21,838 nucleotides of DNA from Desulfobacteraceae bacterium (GCA_029287875.1 JARFQH010000075.1:1-21838), one strand, 5' to 3'. Positions 7,446-15,967 are shown, numbered from the stretch's first letter. A program made the numbers and translations. Notes: generated from the sequence alone by a model not told the origin.

Positions 7446-7727
7446 CTACTTGGCTGCTGCGGCAGTTTTTTTTGCTTTAGCCGGCTTTGGGGTCGACTCC
7501 GCCAGTTCAGCCTTGGCTTCGACGGCCAGGTCCTCGACGGTTTCCATTGTTTCGGCGATCGATTCCTTCGCTTTGCCGTATGCCAGCAGACCGCCTTTTA
7601 TTGCGGCCTTGGCAATCGGTTTCAGGACACTGGCCACAACCGATACGACGATGGGTGCCAGAAGAACCACGCCGGCACCGACGACCAGGGAGCCTCCCAT
7701 TTTAAATCCATTGTCAAATAGTGCCAT
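7446..7727 (-). CDS. DUF5132-type small membrane protein
   Basis: The protein has 93 residues. It starts MALFDNGFKMGG, followed by a hydrophobic stretch (about 12-35) and then LKPIAKAAIKGGLLAYGK, which matches my memory of the DUF5132 family (no assigned function). A charged, probably helical region (50-75, glutamate-rich) leads to a lysine-, alanine- and proline-rich tail (KPAKAKKTAAAAK). The ribosome site is excellent (GGAGG, 7734-7738), suggesting high expression. It is the first gene of the minus-strand run with the HMA-like membrane protein, the P-type ATPase and the metK-like gene. One membrane helix with a basic tail could make it a scaffold or a lipid- or nucleic-acid-contacting subunit, but no function is known to me. 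Confidence 0.7.
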   Translation of the reverse strand: MALFDNGFKMGGSLVVGAGVVLLAPIVVSVVASVLKPIAKAAIKGGLLAYGKAKESIAETMETVEDLAVEAKAELAESTPKPAKAKKTAAAAK

Positions 7728-8135
7728 GTTATACCTCCTTTGGGAGTCGAATGGTTACAAGAAGACCGGCACCAGAGGGCGCCCGGCTCGCCGCCGCCGG
7801 TCACCGGCAAATCGAGAAATACCGTATCGACGAAACGTTTGTGAACGGACCGGGCAGATCGGCTTGATAAGGTCTTATCGTTAGAGTTACCAGGCAGGGA
7901 AGTCAACAGGAAGATTCATTAAAGACCTATAAAAACATCACCTCAATTATAGCTAAGAAATGTTTGATTTCTTGTCAATAAGAATTCGTTATTTGTTAGC
8001 TTCCCGAATTAAAAGCTACATGGCGTTAATGAAAATCTAACCATTTCCTAATTGAACGCCAATTTTTTCGGCGTAGAGAGTCTGTCACCATTCAATCGGA
8101 AGCAAAGATCAATCTTAATCTAAGGAGAAAAACCG
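7728..8135. promoter_or_regulatory. Divergent intergenic region between the DUF5132 operon and the phosphonate cluster
   Basis: This 408-base region separates two divergent operons and should hold both promoters. The part from about 7915 to 8070 is strongly AT-rich. GGCGTT (8022-8027), AACGCC (8055-8060) and GGCGT (8070-8074) can pair in two mutually exclusive ways, and the second pairing has a T-rich loop. The binding-protein gene has a strong AAGGAG site at 8122-8127. I could not assign -35 and -10 boxes with confidence and found no credible gene. Confidence 0.4.
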
Positions 8136-9173
8136 ATGAGGGAAATGTCCTTGATGTTGAAATCGCTTGCAGGATGCCTTTTGGGACTCATGATGCTGAT
8201 GAGGGCCGGTGCGGCCGGGGCCGAAGATCTTCTTGTCTACACGGCACTCGAAGACGATGAAATACCCGGCTATCTGGAGATCTTCAAAAAAGCACACCCG
8301 GACATCGAGGTCAAGATCGTCCGCGATTCGACCGGCATCGTTACCGCCAAGCTACTGGCCGAAAAGGACAACCCCCAGGCGGATGTGGTTTGGGGCACCG
8401 CCGCTACCAGTCTGATGCTCTGCGACCAGGCCGGCATGGTCGAGCCTTACGCCCCCAAGGAATTGGCGAAGGTTCGTCCCAAGATGCGCGACGCCAACAA
8501 CCCGCCCCACTGGGTCGGCATCAAGGCATGGATGACCGGCTTCTGCGTCAACACGATCGAATGCGCCAACATGAAGCTGCCGATCCCCAAATCATTCGAT
8601 GACCTCCTGAATCCGGTCTATCGCGGTCAACTGGCCATGCCCAACCCGGCCTCTTCCGGTACCGGCTTTCTGACGGTTTCCGCCATTTTGCAGACCATGG
8701 GAGAAGAAAAGGGCTGGGCCTACCTCGACAAACTGCACGACAATATCGCCCGCTACACCCACTCCGGCTCACAGCCCTGCAAATTGGCCGGGGCCGGCGA
8801 GGTGGCCATCGGAATTTCTTTTGCGTACCGCGGGTTCATGCAGAAGCAAAAGGGGGAGCCGGTGTTGACGGTGTTTCCTGCCGAGGGCTCCGGCTGGGAT
8901 GTGGAGGCCAACTGCCTGATTAAAAAAGCGACCATCAAGCCTGCCGCCAAAACCTTCCTGGACTGGGCCATCGGTGCGGATGTCATGAAGGCGTATGCCC
9001 AGGTATACCCGGTGACGGCCTACGCCACCGGCGTGCCCATTCCCGAAGGCTTTCCGGCTGACCCTGAAGGACAGCTCATCGAGAACGACTTCGACTGGGC
9101 CGCTAAAAATCGCGCGCGGATCCTGGCGGAGTGGAGCAAGCGGTATGATGGCAAGAGTGACCCCAAAAAATAG
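8136..9173 (+). CDS. 2-aminoethylphosphonate ABC transporter, periplasmic binding protein (PhnS-like)
   Basis: This is the periplasmic solute-binding component of an ABC importer, 345 residues long, of the iron/AEP-type family of extracellular binding proteins. The N-terminus is a Sec signal peptide: a short basic start, a hydrophobic core (about 9-24), and likely cleavage after RAGAAGA, before EDLLVYTALEDDE. The mature part has the expected landmarks LVYTAL, the ADVVWG segment, NPASSGTGFL and the late EGSGWDVEANCLI. The ATG has an AAGGAG site 8 bases upstream. The AEP assignment rests mainly on context: the ATPase, fused permease, PhnX and PhnW genes follow on the same strand. A 422-base gap separates it from the ATPase gene, so it may be transcribed at a different level from the rest of the cluster. 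Confidence 0.88.
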   Translation: MREMSLMLKSLAGCLLGLMMLMRAGAAGAEDLLVYTALEDDEIPGYLEIFKKAHPDIEVKIVRDSTGIVTAKLLAEKDNPQADVVWGTAATSLMLCDQAGMVEPYAPKELAKVRPKMRDANNPPHWVGIKAWMTGFCVNTIECANMKLPIPKSFDDLLNPVYRGQLAMPNPASSGTGFLTVSAILQTMGEEKGWAYLDKLHDNIARYTHSGSQPCKLAGAGEVAIGISFAYRGFMQKQKGEPVLTVFPAEGSGWDVEANCLIKKATIKPAAKTFLDWAIGADVMKAYAQVYPVTAYATGVPIPEGFPADPEGQLIENDFDWAAKNRARILAEWSKRYDGKSDPKK

Positions 9174-9596
9174 GTAAGCTTTCACAGGGCACCGCATCTG
9201 CTAGGCGCTTGAAGTACAAAAGTACGTCTGCGCGCCCGACGCCTTGCATCTGCGGCAGCCTGTAAATGCTTACAATTTGGTGGTTTGAAGCTCGTCGGAC
9301 TTTGTAACCCTGTGAGCGAATACAAAAATAGGGTTTATCTCAAAAGTGGCAGGATGCTCTCACCCCATGCCGATTAAAGGCAAATGGGAGGGCCGCCCCG
9401 CCGGAAGCTTGAACAACGATGCCGCGGTATTCTCCTGAATTCATTTCTACCGCTCTACTGAGGAGAAGAACCAAAGCGTTCGCGACTGTCAATAAAGAAG
9501 CCCGGTCCAACGGTACCGGTTTTCAATGGTGAAATCAGGGATGGACGAACAGTCGGTATCGGTTCGGTTGTCCGCACCCCTGCTCGGAGGGAGACG
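9174..9596 (+). other. 422-base gap inside the transporter operon with hairpin-forming sequence
   Basis: No credible gene is visible. The first 100 bases contain GGCGC (9204-9208) paired with GCGCC (9232-9236), GTAC (9214-9217) with GTAC (9222-9225), a direct repeat GCATCTGC (9194-9201 and 9246-9253), and TGTAA (9261-9265) with TTACA (9270-9274). This looks like an intergenic palindromic element that could stabilise or shorten the binding-protein message. The remaining 320 bases show nothing recognisable except the ribosome site GGAGGGAG just before the next ATG. Confidence 0.4.
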
Positions 9597-10709
9597 ATGA
9601 ACGCACATGACATTTACCTGAGGCTGGCGTCGGTATCGAAAACCTTCGGCCGCTTTATGGCGCTGGAGAATGTCTCCTTCCAGGCCCAGCGCGGTGAGTT
9701 CCTCTGTGTCCTCGGACCCAGCGGCTGCGGCAAAACCACCCTGCTGCGGGTGGTGGCCGGGCTGGAAAAACAGACCCGGGGCGACGTATTTATCGAAGGC
9801 CGGAATGTCTCCTCGCTGCCGGTATCCAAACGCAACGTCGGCATTGTCTTTCAATCCTACGCGCTTTTTCCAAACCTCACCGCCCGACAAAACATCGCCT
9901 ATGGGCTAAAAAGCCAGGGACAGTCCCGCCAGGCGATACAACGACGGGTGGGCGAGCTCCTGGAACTGGTGGGACTGCAGGGCATGGGCCGAAAACATCC
10001 CGCCAAACTCTCCGGCGGACAGCAGCAGCGGGTGGCCCTGGCACGTGCCATCGCCGTATCCCCGGATCTGCTGCTGCTGGACGAGCCCCTTTCAGCATTG
10101 GACGCCAAAGTCCGGGTGATGCTGCGGGGCGAGATCCGGCAGCTTCAGCAACGGTTGGGCATTACCACCATCATGGTCACCCATGATCAGGAAGAAGCCC
10201 TGACCATGGCGGATCGCATCCTGGTGATCGACCGGGGACGCCTGGTCCAGGACGGTACCCCGCGCCAAGTTTACGATAAACCGGCAACCCCTTTTGTCGC
10301 CGGTTTCATCGGCGCCATGAATTTCATTGCAGATGCCAGGAAAATTGAAAACGGCGTGTATGACATCGGAGAGACCCGCCTGCGTGTCAGCGCCGAGAAC
10401 GGAACCGGACGGCTGCCGGCCGGCAGCCGGGTGACCATCGCCATCCGCCCTGAAGATGTCATGCTCCGGCATGACCCATCGGCGCCCAATCTTCTGGAAA
10501 CCCGGGTGGCGGCGATGGAATACCGCGGGTCGCTTTTTCGCATCGACCTGAAGCGCCGTGCATCCATGGAAAACGAGGCCACCATCACGGCGGATGTACC
10601 GTCGGAAACGGTCCGCCGTCTTGGCATTACCCTCAACTCTACGCTGCCCGTTCATCTGCCCGTCGACCGGCTGCGGGTGTACGAAATGAAAATACCGGCA
10701 ACGAACTAG
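9597..10709 (+). CDS. 2-aminoethylphosphonate ABC transporter, ATP-binding protein (PhnT-like)
   Basis: This cytoplasmic ATPase subunit energises the importer. All nucleotide-binding motifs are intact in 370 residues: Walker A GPSGCGKTT (40-48), Q-loop Gln86, signature LSGGQ (138-142), Walker B LLLLDE (158-163), D-loop SALDA, and H-loop His196. A C-terminal extension from about residue 265 has the TOBE-type beta-barrel sequence seen in iron, spermidine and AEP importers. The start is supported by GGAGGGAG directly upstream. The fused permease gene starts 17 bases after its stop. The family is certain; AEP specificity comes from the neighbouring binding-protein and catabolic genes. Confidence 0.9.
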   Translation: MNAHDIYLRLASVSKTFGRFMALENVSFQAQRGEFLCVLGPSGCGKTTLLRVVAGLEKQTRGDVFIEGRNVSSLPVSKRNVGIVFQSYALFPNLTARQNIAYGLKSQGQSRQAIQRRVGELLELVGLQGMGRKHPAKLSGGQQQRVALARAIAVSPDLLLLDEPLSALDAKVRVMLRGEIRQLQQRLGITTIMVTHDQEEALTMADRILVIDRGRLVQDGTPRQVYDKPATPFVAGFIGAMNFIADARKIENGVYDIGETRLRVSAENGTGRLPAGSRVTIAIRPEDVMLRHDPSAPNLLETRVAAMEYRGSLFRIDLKRRASMENEATITADVPSETVRRLGITLNSTLPVHLPVDRLRVYEMKIPATN

Positions 10710-10726
10710 CACCAGAGCAAGCTATC

Positions 10727-12484
10727 ATGTCGACGACGATTGCAGTCGGTAACGGCCTGCGGCAGGAGACCTTCTGGGAGGCACTGGACAAAGAGCTTTG
10801 GATCAAGCGGACCCTCATCCTCCTGGTCTGTGCCTGGCTGTTGGTGGTCGTGGTGCTGCCGCTGTTTCAGCTGTTTTCCAAAAGTGTCACCGATGCCGAT
10901 GGGCGCTTCTTGGGGCTTGTCCACTATATAACCTATTTCAAGACGCCGTCGCTTTCCAATTCCCTGTACAACAGCCTCTTCGTATCGCTGACCACCACCT
11001 TCATTGCCGTTCTTCTGGGCTTTCCTTTCGCCTATGCCCTGACCCGCACCACAATTGCGGGCAAAGGTTTTTTCAGGGCGATTTCCATGATGCCCCTTTT
11101 CGCGCCCACGCTGCTCAACGGGATCGCTCTGGTTTATCTGTTCGGCCGCAAAGGACTGATCACCCTGGGATTCTTCGGTGCCCTGCCCGGCATCGACATC
11201 AACCTTTACGGCCCGGTGGGCATCATTATTTCGGAAGTGCTGTTCACCTTTCCGCAGGCGGTTCTCATCCTTTCGATTGCCTTGACCATGACCGACGCCC
11301 GCCTTTACGAGGCAGCCGAGTCCTTGGGTGCCGGAAAGGTCCGCACCTTTTTTACGGTGACCCTGCCGGGCGTCCGGTACGGCCTGCTGAGCGCCGTGTT
11401 CGTCTGTTTTATCCTGGCCTTTACCGATTTCGGTGCCCCCAAGGTGGTGGGGGGCAATTACAATATCCTGGCCACGGACATCTACAAGCAGGTCATTGGC
11501 CAGCAGAATTTCACCATGGGCGCCGTGGTGAGCGTGGTGCTGCTGTTCCCCACCGTGATCGCCTTCATTGTCGACCGCCTCGTCCAGAGAAAACAGGTGT
11601 CGACGGTCGCCGCCAAATCGGTCCCCCTGACACCCCAGCCGCATGCGCTGCGCGACCGCCTGTACATGGGATTTTGCTGTCTGGTGGTATTGATGATTTC
11701 AGGGTTTTATCTCACCGCCGTCTATGCCTCCCTGGTAAAAATATGGCCCTACACCCTGACACTGGGGTTCTGGCACTACAACTTCACCGGCACCGGCGGC
11801 GGCGGTTACGGCGCCTTTTTCAACAGCATTCGCATGAGCCTCTATTCCGCCGTCTTCGGAACGGCCATCACCTTTTGCGCCGCGTACCTGATCGAAAAAA
11901 CCCGTCAGATGAACAGCCTGCGCCAGACCGCCTATTTTCTTGCCATTCTGCCGCTGGCATTGCCCGGCCTGGTCATCGGCCTGGCCTATATCTTTTTCTT
12001 CAATTCCACGGGCTGGAACCTCGGGGGACTGTTCATACCGAACCCCCTGAATTTCATATACGCATCCATGAGCATCCTGGTGATCAGCAACATCGTGCAC
12101 TTTTTTTCCGTCAGTTTTCTCACCGCCACCACGGCGCTCAAACAGCTCGACCGGGAGTTTGAAACGGTCTCCGAATCCATGGGCGTGCCTTTCACGAAAA
12201 CGTTATCCCGTGTGACCGTTCCCGTGTGCATTCCCGCCATTCTCGAAATCGGCATGTACTACTTCGTTAATTCCATGGCCACGGTGTCGGCGGTGATTTT
12301 TCTTTATTCGGCGGATATTCCACTGGCCGCCGTGGCGGTCGCCAACATGGATGACGCCGGCGATGTGGCACCGGCCTGTGCCATGTCCGTTCTGATTCTG
12401 CTCACCAACCTTGCGGTTCGAATCGCCTATGGCGCATTGACGCGGCGGCTGAAAACACGCACCCAGGCTTGGTCACTCCAATAA
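10727..12484 (+). CDS. 2-aminoethylphosphonate ABC transporter, fused two-domain permease (PhnU-like)
   Basis: This inner-membrane permease of 585 residues contains two binding-protein-dependent transport domains in one chain, in place of the usual two subunits. The first half carries an EAA-type coupling loop near residue 195 (EAAESLGAGKVRTFF, then LPGVRYG). The second half has its counterpart near 475 (SESMGVPFTKTLSRVTVP). Around twelve hydrophobic segments are visible, and a polar linker (RKQVSTVAAKSVPLTPQ) joins the halves near residue 290. Such fused permeases are typical of one class of predicted AEP and iron importers. The upstream ribosome site is weak (AGAGCAAG), so translation may rely on coupling to the ATPase gene. 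Its stop lies 27 bases before the phnX ATG. Confidence 0.88.
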   Translation: MSTTIAVGNGLRQETFWEALDKELWIKRTLILLVCAWLLVVVVLPLFQLFSKSVTDADGRFLGLVHYITYFKTPSLSNSLYNSLFVSLTTTFIAVLLGFPFAYALTRTTIAGKGFFRAISMMPLFAPTLLNGIALVYLFGRKGLITLGFFGALPGIDINLYGPVGIIISEVLFTFPQAVLILSIALTMTDARLYEAAESLGAGKVRTFFTVTLPGVRYGLLSAVFVCFILAFTDFGAPKVVGGNYNILATDIYKQVIGQQNFTMGAVVSVVLLFPTVIAFIVDRLVQRKQVSTVAAKSVPLTPQPHALRDRLYMGFCCLVVLMISGFYLTAVYASLVKIWPYTLTLGFWHYNFTGTGGGGYGAFFNSIRMSLYSAVFGTAITFCAAYLIEKTRQMNSLRQTAYFLAILPLALPGLVIGLAYIFFFNSTGWNLGGLFIPNPLNFIYASMSILVISNIVHFFSVSFLTATTALKQLDREFETVSESMGVPFTKTLSRVTVPVCIPAILEIGMYYFVNSMATVSAVIFLYSADIPLAAVAVANMDDAGDVAPACAMSVLILLTNLAVRIAYGALTRRLKTRTQAWSLQ

Positions 12485-12511
12485 TTGACGTCAACAGAAA
12501 GGAAAATATCT

Positions 12512-13357
12512 ATGCCCGCGTTCATTCCCAAGGCCCCCTATACCGGTCCCGTGCAGGCGGTGGTTCTCGATTGGGCCGGCACGGCCGTCGATTATGGCTG
12601 TATGGGACCGGCAGCCGTATTCGTCCGAGTGTTCGAACAGTTCGGCATTACCGTCTCCGTATCGGATACCCGGCAATTCATGGGCCTCGAGAAGAAGCAG
12701 CATATCCGCAGCATGTGCGGGCTGCCCGGGACGGCTGCCCAGTGGCGGGAAAAATACGGCCGGGCGCCCGATGAAAACGATGTGGAGGCGCTGTATGCGG
12801 AGACCGAGCCCATGATGATCGCCGCCATCACCACGCATGCCGACCCCATTCCCGGCCTGCTGCCGTTTGTCGACGGCCTGCGGGAACGCCACATCAAAAT
12901 CGGCTCCAGCACCGGTTACACGGCACCCATGATGGCCGTGCTGGTTCCCAAGGCCGCCAAAAGAGGATACACCCCGGATTGCGTTGTCTGTTCGTCGGAT
13001 GTTCCGGCCGGCCGGCCGTTTCCCTGGATGTGTTACCAAAACGCCATCCGGCTTCAGGTTTTTCCGTTTGAGTCCATGATCAAGATCGGGGACACCATCA
13101 GCGACATTCAAGAAGGGCGCAATGCCGGCATGTGGACCATAGGATTGACCCAATCGGGAAACGAACTGGGATTGCCGCAGGATATGGTCGAAGCGCTTTC
13201 CCCCGACGATAAAGATCGACGGCTGGCCGTTATCGAAGCCCGTTACCGGGAGGCCGGCGCCCATTATGTGGCCAAAGGCATCTGGGAGTGCCTGGAATTG
13301 GTCGACGATATCAGCCGGCGATTGGAAAAGGGTGAGCACCCGCTGCTCGAGACCTGA
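12512..13357 (+). CDS. phnX: Phosphonoacetaldehyde hydrolase
   Basis: PhnX cleaves the C-P bond of phosphonoacetaldehyde to acetaldehyde and phosphate. It is a HAD-superfamily enzyme that works through a Schiff-base lysine. The 281-residue protein shows the nucleophile motif LDWAGTAVDYG (Asp20), the cap lysine in MGLEKKQHIR (Lys61 by alignment), GSSTGYT, the SSDVPAGRPFPWM segment, and KIGDTISDIQEGRNAGMWTIGL. These are hallmarks of PhnX rather than of generic HAD phosphatases. ATG at 12512 is chosen because AAAGGAAA lies just before it; an in-frame TTG at 12485 adds nine residues but lacks a ribosome site. It follows the permease closely and supplies the last step for both upstream routes in the cluster. 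Confidence 0.95.
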   Translation: MPAFIPKAPYTGPVQAVVLDWAGTAVDYGCMGPAAVFVRVFEQFGITVSVSDTRQFMGLEKKQHIRSMCGLPGTAAQWREKYGRAPDENDVEALYAETEPMMIAAITTHADPIPGLLPFVDGLRERHIKIGSSTGYTAPMMAVLVPKAAKRGYTPDCVVCSSDVPAGRPFPWMCYQNAIRLQVFPFESMIKIGDTISDIQEGRNAGMWTIGLTQSGNELGLPQDMVEALSPDDKDRRLAVIEARYREAGAHYVAKGIWECLELVDDISRRLEKGEHPLLET

Positions 13358-13394
13358 ACCATCATTCCCCAAATTATCAGGAAACCTCGATCTG

Positions 13395-14774
13395 ATGATC
13401 AAGAACACCCCTATCCACCCGACCGATCTGAGTGAAGGAGACAGCAACCGTTCCGTCCGTCGCCGACAGTGGCAGTCACGCCATGTCGACGGGGAAACTC
13501 GACGCTGGTTGGAAAGGGATGCCCGCTGTTTTCTACACCAGAGCCTGTCCACGCCCTGTCTGAATGTGCTGGCCGAAAGCCGGGGCGCCATCCTCACGGA
13601 TCTTCAGCGGCGGTCCATTCTGGACTTTCACGGCAACAGCGCGCACCAGGTCGGCTATGCCCATCCCCGGGTGATGGCGGCGGTGAAGCGCCAGCTCGAC
13701 ATCATGCCTTTCTGCCCGCGCCGCTACACCAACATTCCGGCCGTTGAACTGGCCGAAAAGCTCGTGGACATCACGCCCGATCCACTGGGCAAGGTGTTGT
13801 TCGCCCCCGGCGGCACCAGTGCGGTCGGAATGGCGCTGAAGCTGGCACGCATGGCAACGGGGAATTTCAAAACCATATCCATGTGGGATTCCTTTCACGG
13901 CGCATCCTTGGATGCGATCTCGGTCGGCGGCGAATCGCTCTTCAGGACGGGCATCGGGCCGCTGCTGCCGGGCTGCGAGCATGTCCCGCCGGCCGATCCC
14001 TACCGCTGTCTGTGGGATCCCGGCGGGCACTGCGAGGGGTGCGGCCTGAAGTGCGCCCGGTATATCGATTACGTGATGGACAAAGAGGGTGACGTGGCGG
14101 CCGTTGTTGCCGAGCCAATCCGCTGCACGGCGGTCAATCCGCCGCCCAAAGGGTATTGGAAGCGGATCCGGGAAACCTGCGACCGGCACGGCGCCCTGCT
14201 GATCTTCGATGAGACCGCCGTCTGTTTAGGGCGCACCGGCCGGATGTTTGCGTTCCAGCACGAAGGCGTGGTGCCGGACATTCTCATTCTGGGCAAAGGA
14301 TTGGGCGGCGGTGTTTTTCCGCTGGCGGCCATCGTCGCCCGGTCGGATCTGGATGTGGCCCCGGAAAAGGCCTTGGGACACTACACCCACGAGAAGAATC
14401 CGGTCGCCTGCGCGGCGGCGTCGGCCACCATCGATGTCATTCTTGCGGAAGGCCTGGCGGGGCGGTCGGCGAGATTGGGTCTCCACGCGCTGGAGAGGCT
14501 GTCAAGTTTAAAGCAGTCCGTTGACTGCATCGGTGATGTCCGGGGAAGGGGACTTCTGTTCGGGGTAGATCTCGTTTTGAATCGCGACGAGAAAACCCCG
14601 GCAATCGATGAGGCCGACCGGATCATGTATGCGTGCCTTGAAATGGGGCTCAGCTTCAAGGTGTCCCACGGCAGCTTCCTGACCCTGACGCCGCCATTGA
14701 CCATCGAGGAGGCCGAGTTGGACGCCGCCCTCACCATTCTCGAAAAGGCGTTTAAAAACCTTTTAACGACATAG
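13395..14774 (+). CDS. pbfA: Class III PLP enzyme, probable (R)-1-hydroxy-2-aminoethylphosphonate ammonia-lyase
   Basis: This 459-residue protein has the fold-type I class III aminotransferase pattern: the GGTSAVGMALKLAR segment, SFHGASLDAIS, DETAVCLGRTGRMFAFQHEGVVPD, and the PLP-binding lysine in LGKGLGGG (Lys301). Lying between phnX and phnW, it fits the described PbfA enzymes. Those are class III-like lyases that turn (R)-1-hydroxy-AEP into phosphonoacetaldehyde and ammonia, feeding PhnX. A transaminase acting on AEP or an analogue is the main alternative, because sequence alone does not separate the two. A four-cysteine cluster (Cys205, Cys213, Cys216, Cys220) sits in an insertion. The start is the ATG with AGGAAA about 10 bases upstream; a longer reading of this frame overlaps phnX and is not credible. 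Confidence 0.75.
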   Translation: MIKNTPIHPTDLSEGDSNRSVRRRQWQSRHVDGETRRWLERDARCFLHQSLSTPCLNVLAESRGAILTDLQRRSILDFHGNSAHQVGYAHPRVMAAVKRQLDIMPFCPRRYTNIPAVELAEKLVDITPDPLGKVLFAPGGTSAVGMALKLARMATGNFKTISMWDSFHGASLDAISVGGESLFRTGIGPLLPGCEHVPPADPYRCLWDPGGHCEGCGLKCARYIDYVMDKEGDVAAVVAEPIRCTAVNPPPKGYWKRIRETCDRHGALLIFDETAVCLGRTGRMFAFQHEGVVPDILILGKGLGGGVFPLAAIVARSDLDVAPEKALGHYTHEKNPVACAAASATIDVILAEGLAGRSARLGLHALERLSSLKQSVDCIGDVRGRGLLFGVDLVLNRDEKTPAIDEADRIMYACLEMGLSFKVSHGSFLTLTPPLTIEEAELDAALTILEKAFKNLLTT

Positions 14775-14781
14775 GAATCCC

Positions 14782-15903
14782 ATGGATCCTCTGCTCATGC
14801 CCGACAACCCATACCTGCTCCTGACCCCTGGTCCATTGAGCACCACGAAAACCGTGAAATCCGTCATGTTCCGGGACTGGTGCACCTGGGATGACGATTA
14901 CAACACCATTGTCGAATGGATTCGCCGGCGCCTGGTCCGCCTGGGTTCCGACACCGACGAATACACCGCCGTGCCGATGCAGGGCAGCGGCACCTTCTGC
15001 GTCGAGGCGACGGTCACAACCGCCGTACCCCAGGATGGAAAACTGCTGGTGTTGGCCAATGGCGCCTACGGCCGGCGGATCGCCGAAATCGCCCGGCGCT
15101 GCGGCATTGCCCACGCGGTCCAGGACAGCGGCGAACTGGCGCCGCCTGATCCGGACCGCCTGGAAGCGGCATTGAAGGCGGACGGCGCGATCACCCACGT
15201 GGCGGTGGTGCACTGTGAAACCACCACGGGAATGCTCAATCCGGTGACGGCCATCGGCAACATCGTAAAGGACCACGGGCGGATTTTCATCTTGGATGCC
15301 ATGAGCAGCTTCGGTGGCATCCCGATGGACGTAAAGACAATGGGGGTGGACTACCTTGTCAGTAGCGCCAACAAGTGCATCCAGGGCGTCCCGGGCTTTG
15401 GGTTTGTGATCGCCAAAAAGGACGTACTGGCAAAAACGCGCGGGCAGGCCCGGTCCCTGAGCCTGGATCTTTATGACCAGTGGCGGACCATGGAAGATCA
15501 CCATGGCAAGTGGCGCTTTACCTCTCCCACCCACGTGGTACGTGCGTTTTTCCAGGCTCTTTGGGAACTGGAAGAGGAGGGCGGTATAACAGCCCGGCAT
15601 TCAAGGTACTGCACCAATCATCGAATCCTGGTGGAAGGCATGCAACGCCTGAGCTTTCAACCGCTGCTGGCGGCGGAACTGCAATCTCCCATCATTACGG
15701 CTTTTTTAAGCCCCACGCACGCCGCATGGAGTTTCAGTCGGTTTTACGCGGACTTGAAAGCACGGGGGTTTGTCATTTATCCGGGAAAGATGACGGACAG
15801 CGATACGTTTCGTATCGGCACTATCGGCGACGTCCATGCCGAGGATATGGTCCGGTTGATCGATGCGGTGGCGGATGCTATGGCATGTTGTCGTGAAAAG
15901 TGA
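14782..15903 (+). CDS. phnW: 2-aminoethylphosphonate-pyruvate transaminase
   Basis: PhnW transfers the amino group of AEP to pyruvate, giving phosphonoacetaldehyde and alanine, and is PLP-dependent. The 373 residues show the family pattern: LLLTPGPLSTTKTVK near the N-terminus, FRDWCTWDDDYN, QGSGTFCVEA, HCETTTGMLNP, DAMSSFGGIP, the PLP lysine in SSANKCIQGVPGFGF (Lys198), and YPGKMTDSDTFRIGTIG near the end. The start has AGGA just upstream, partly overlapping the stop of the preceding gene, which suggests coupling. With phnX in the same run, the AEP route to acetaldehyde and phosphate is complete. It is the last gene of the plus-strand cluster. Confidence 0.95.
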   Translation: MDPLLMPDNPYLLLTPGPLSTTKTVKSVMFRDWCTWDDDYNTIVEWIRRRLVRLGSDTDEYTAVPMQGSGTFCVEATVTTAVPQDGKLLVLANGAYGRRIAEIARRCGIAHAVQDSGELAPPDPDRLEAALKADGAITHVAVVHCETTTGMLNPVTAIGNIVKDHGRIFILDAMSSFGGIPMDVKTMGVDYLVSSANKCIQGVPGFGFVIAKKDVLAKTRGQARSLSLDLYDQWRTMEDHHGKWRFTSPTHVVRAFFQALWELEEEGGITARHSRYCTNHRILVEGMQRLSFQPLLAAELQSPIITAFLSPTHAAWSFSRFYADLKARGFVIYPGKMTDSDTFRIGTIGDVHAEDMVRLIDAVADAMACCREK

Positions 15904-15967
15904 ATGAATGGTTCTTACGACCAGACTGTTAATGATATAACCGATTCAAAAGATTACATGAATCGCT

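Noticed and set aside
10706..11644. 312-codon open frame antisense to the permease gene
   Set aside because: It overlaps a well-supported membrane permease completely, has a low-complexity, polar composition (H, G, Q, D) typical of antisense GC-rich frames, and resembles no family.
10798..12162. 454-codon open frame in another plus-strand frame of the permease gene
   Set aside because: Its proline-, arginine- and histidine-rich translation is a frame shadow; the permease frame has clear transport-domain motifs.
12491..13597. 368-codon open frame antisense to phnX
   Set aside because: It spans phnX and the start of the next gene, and has no motifs or ribosome site.
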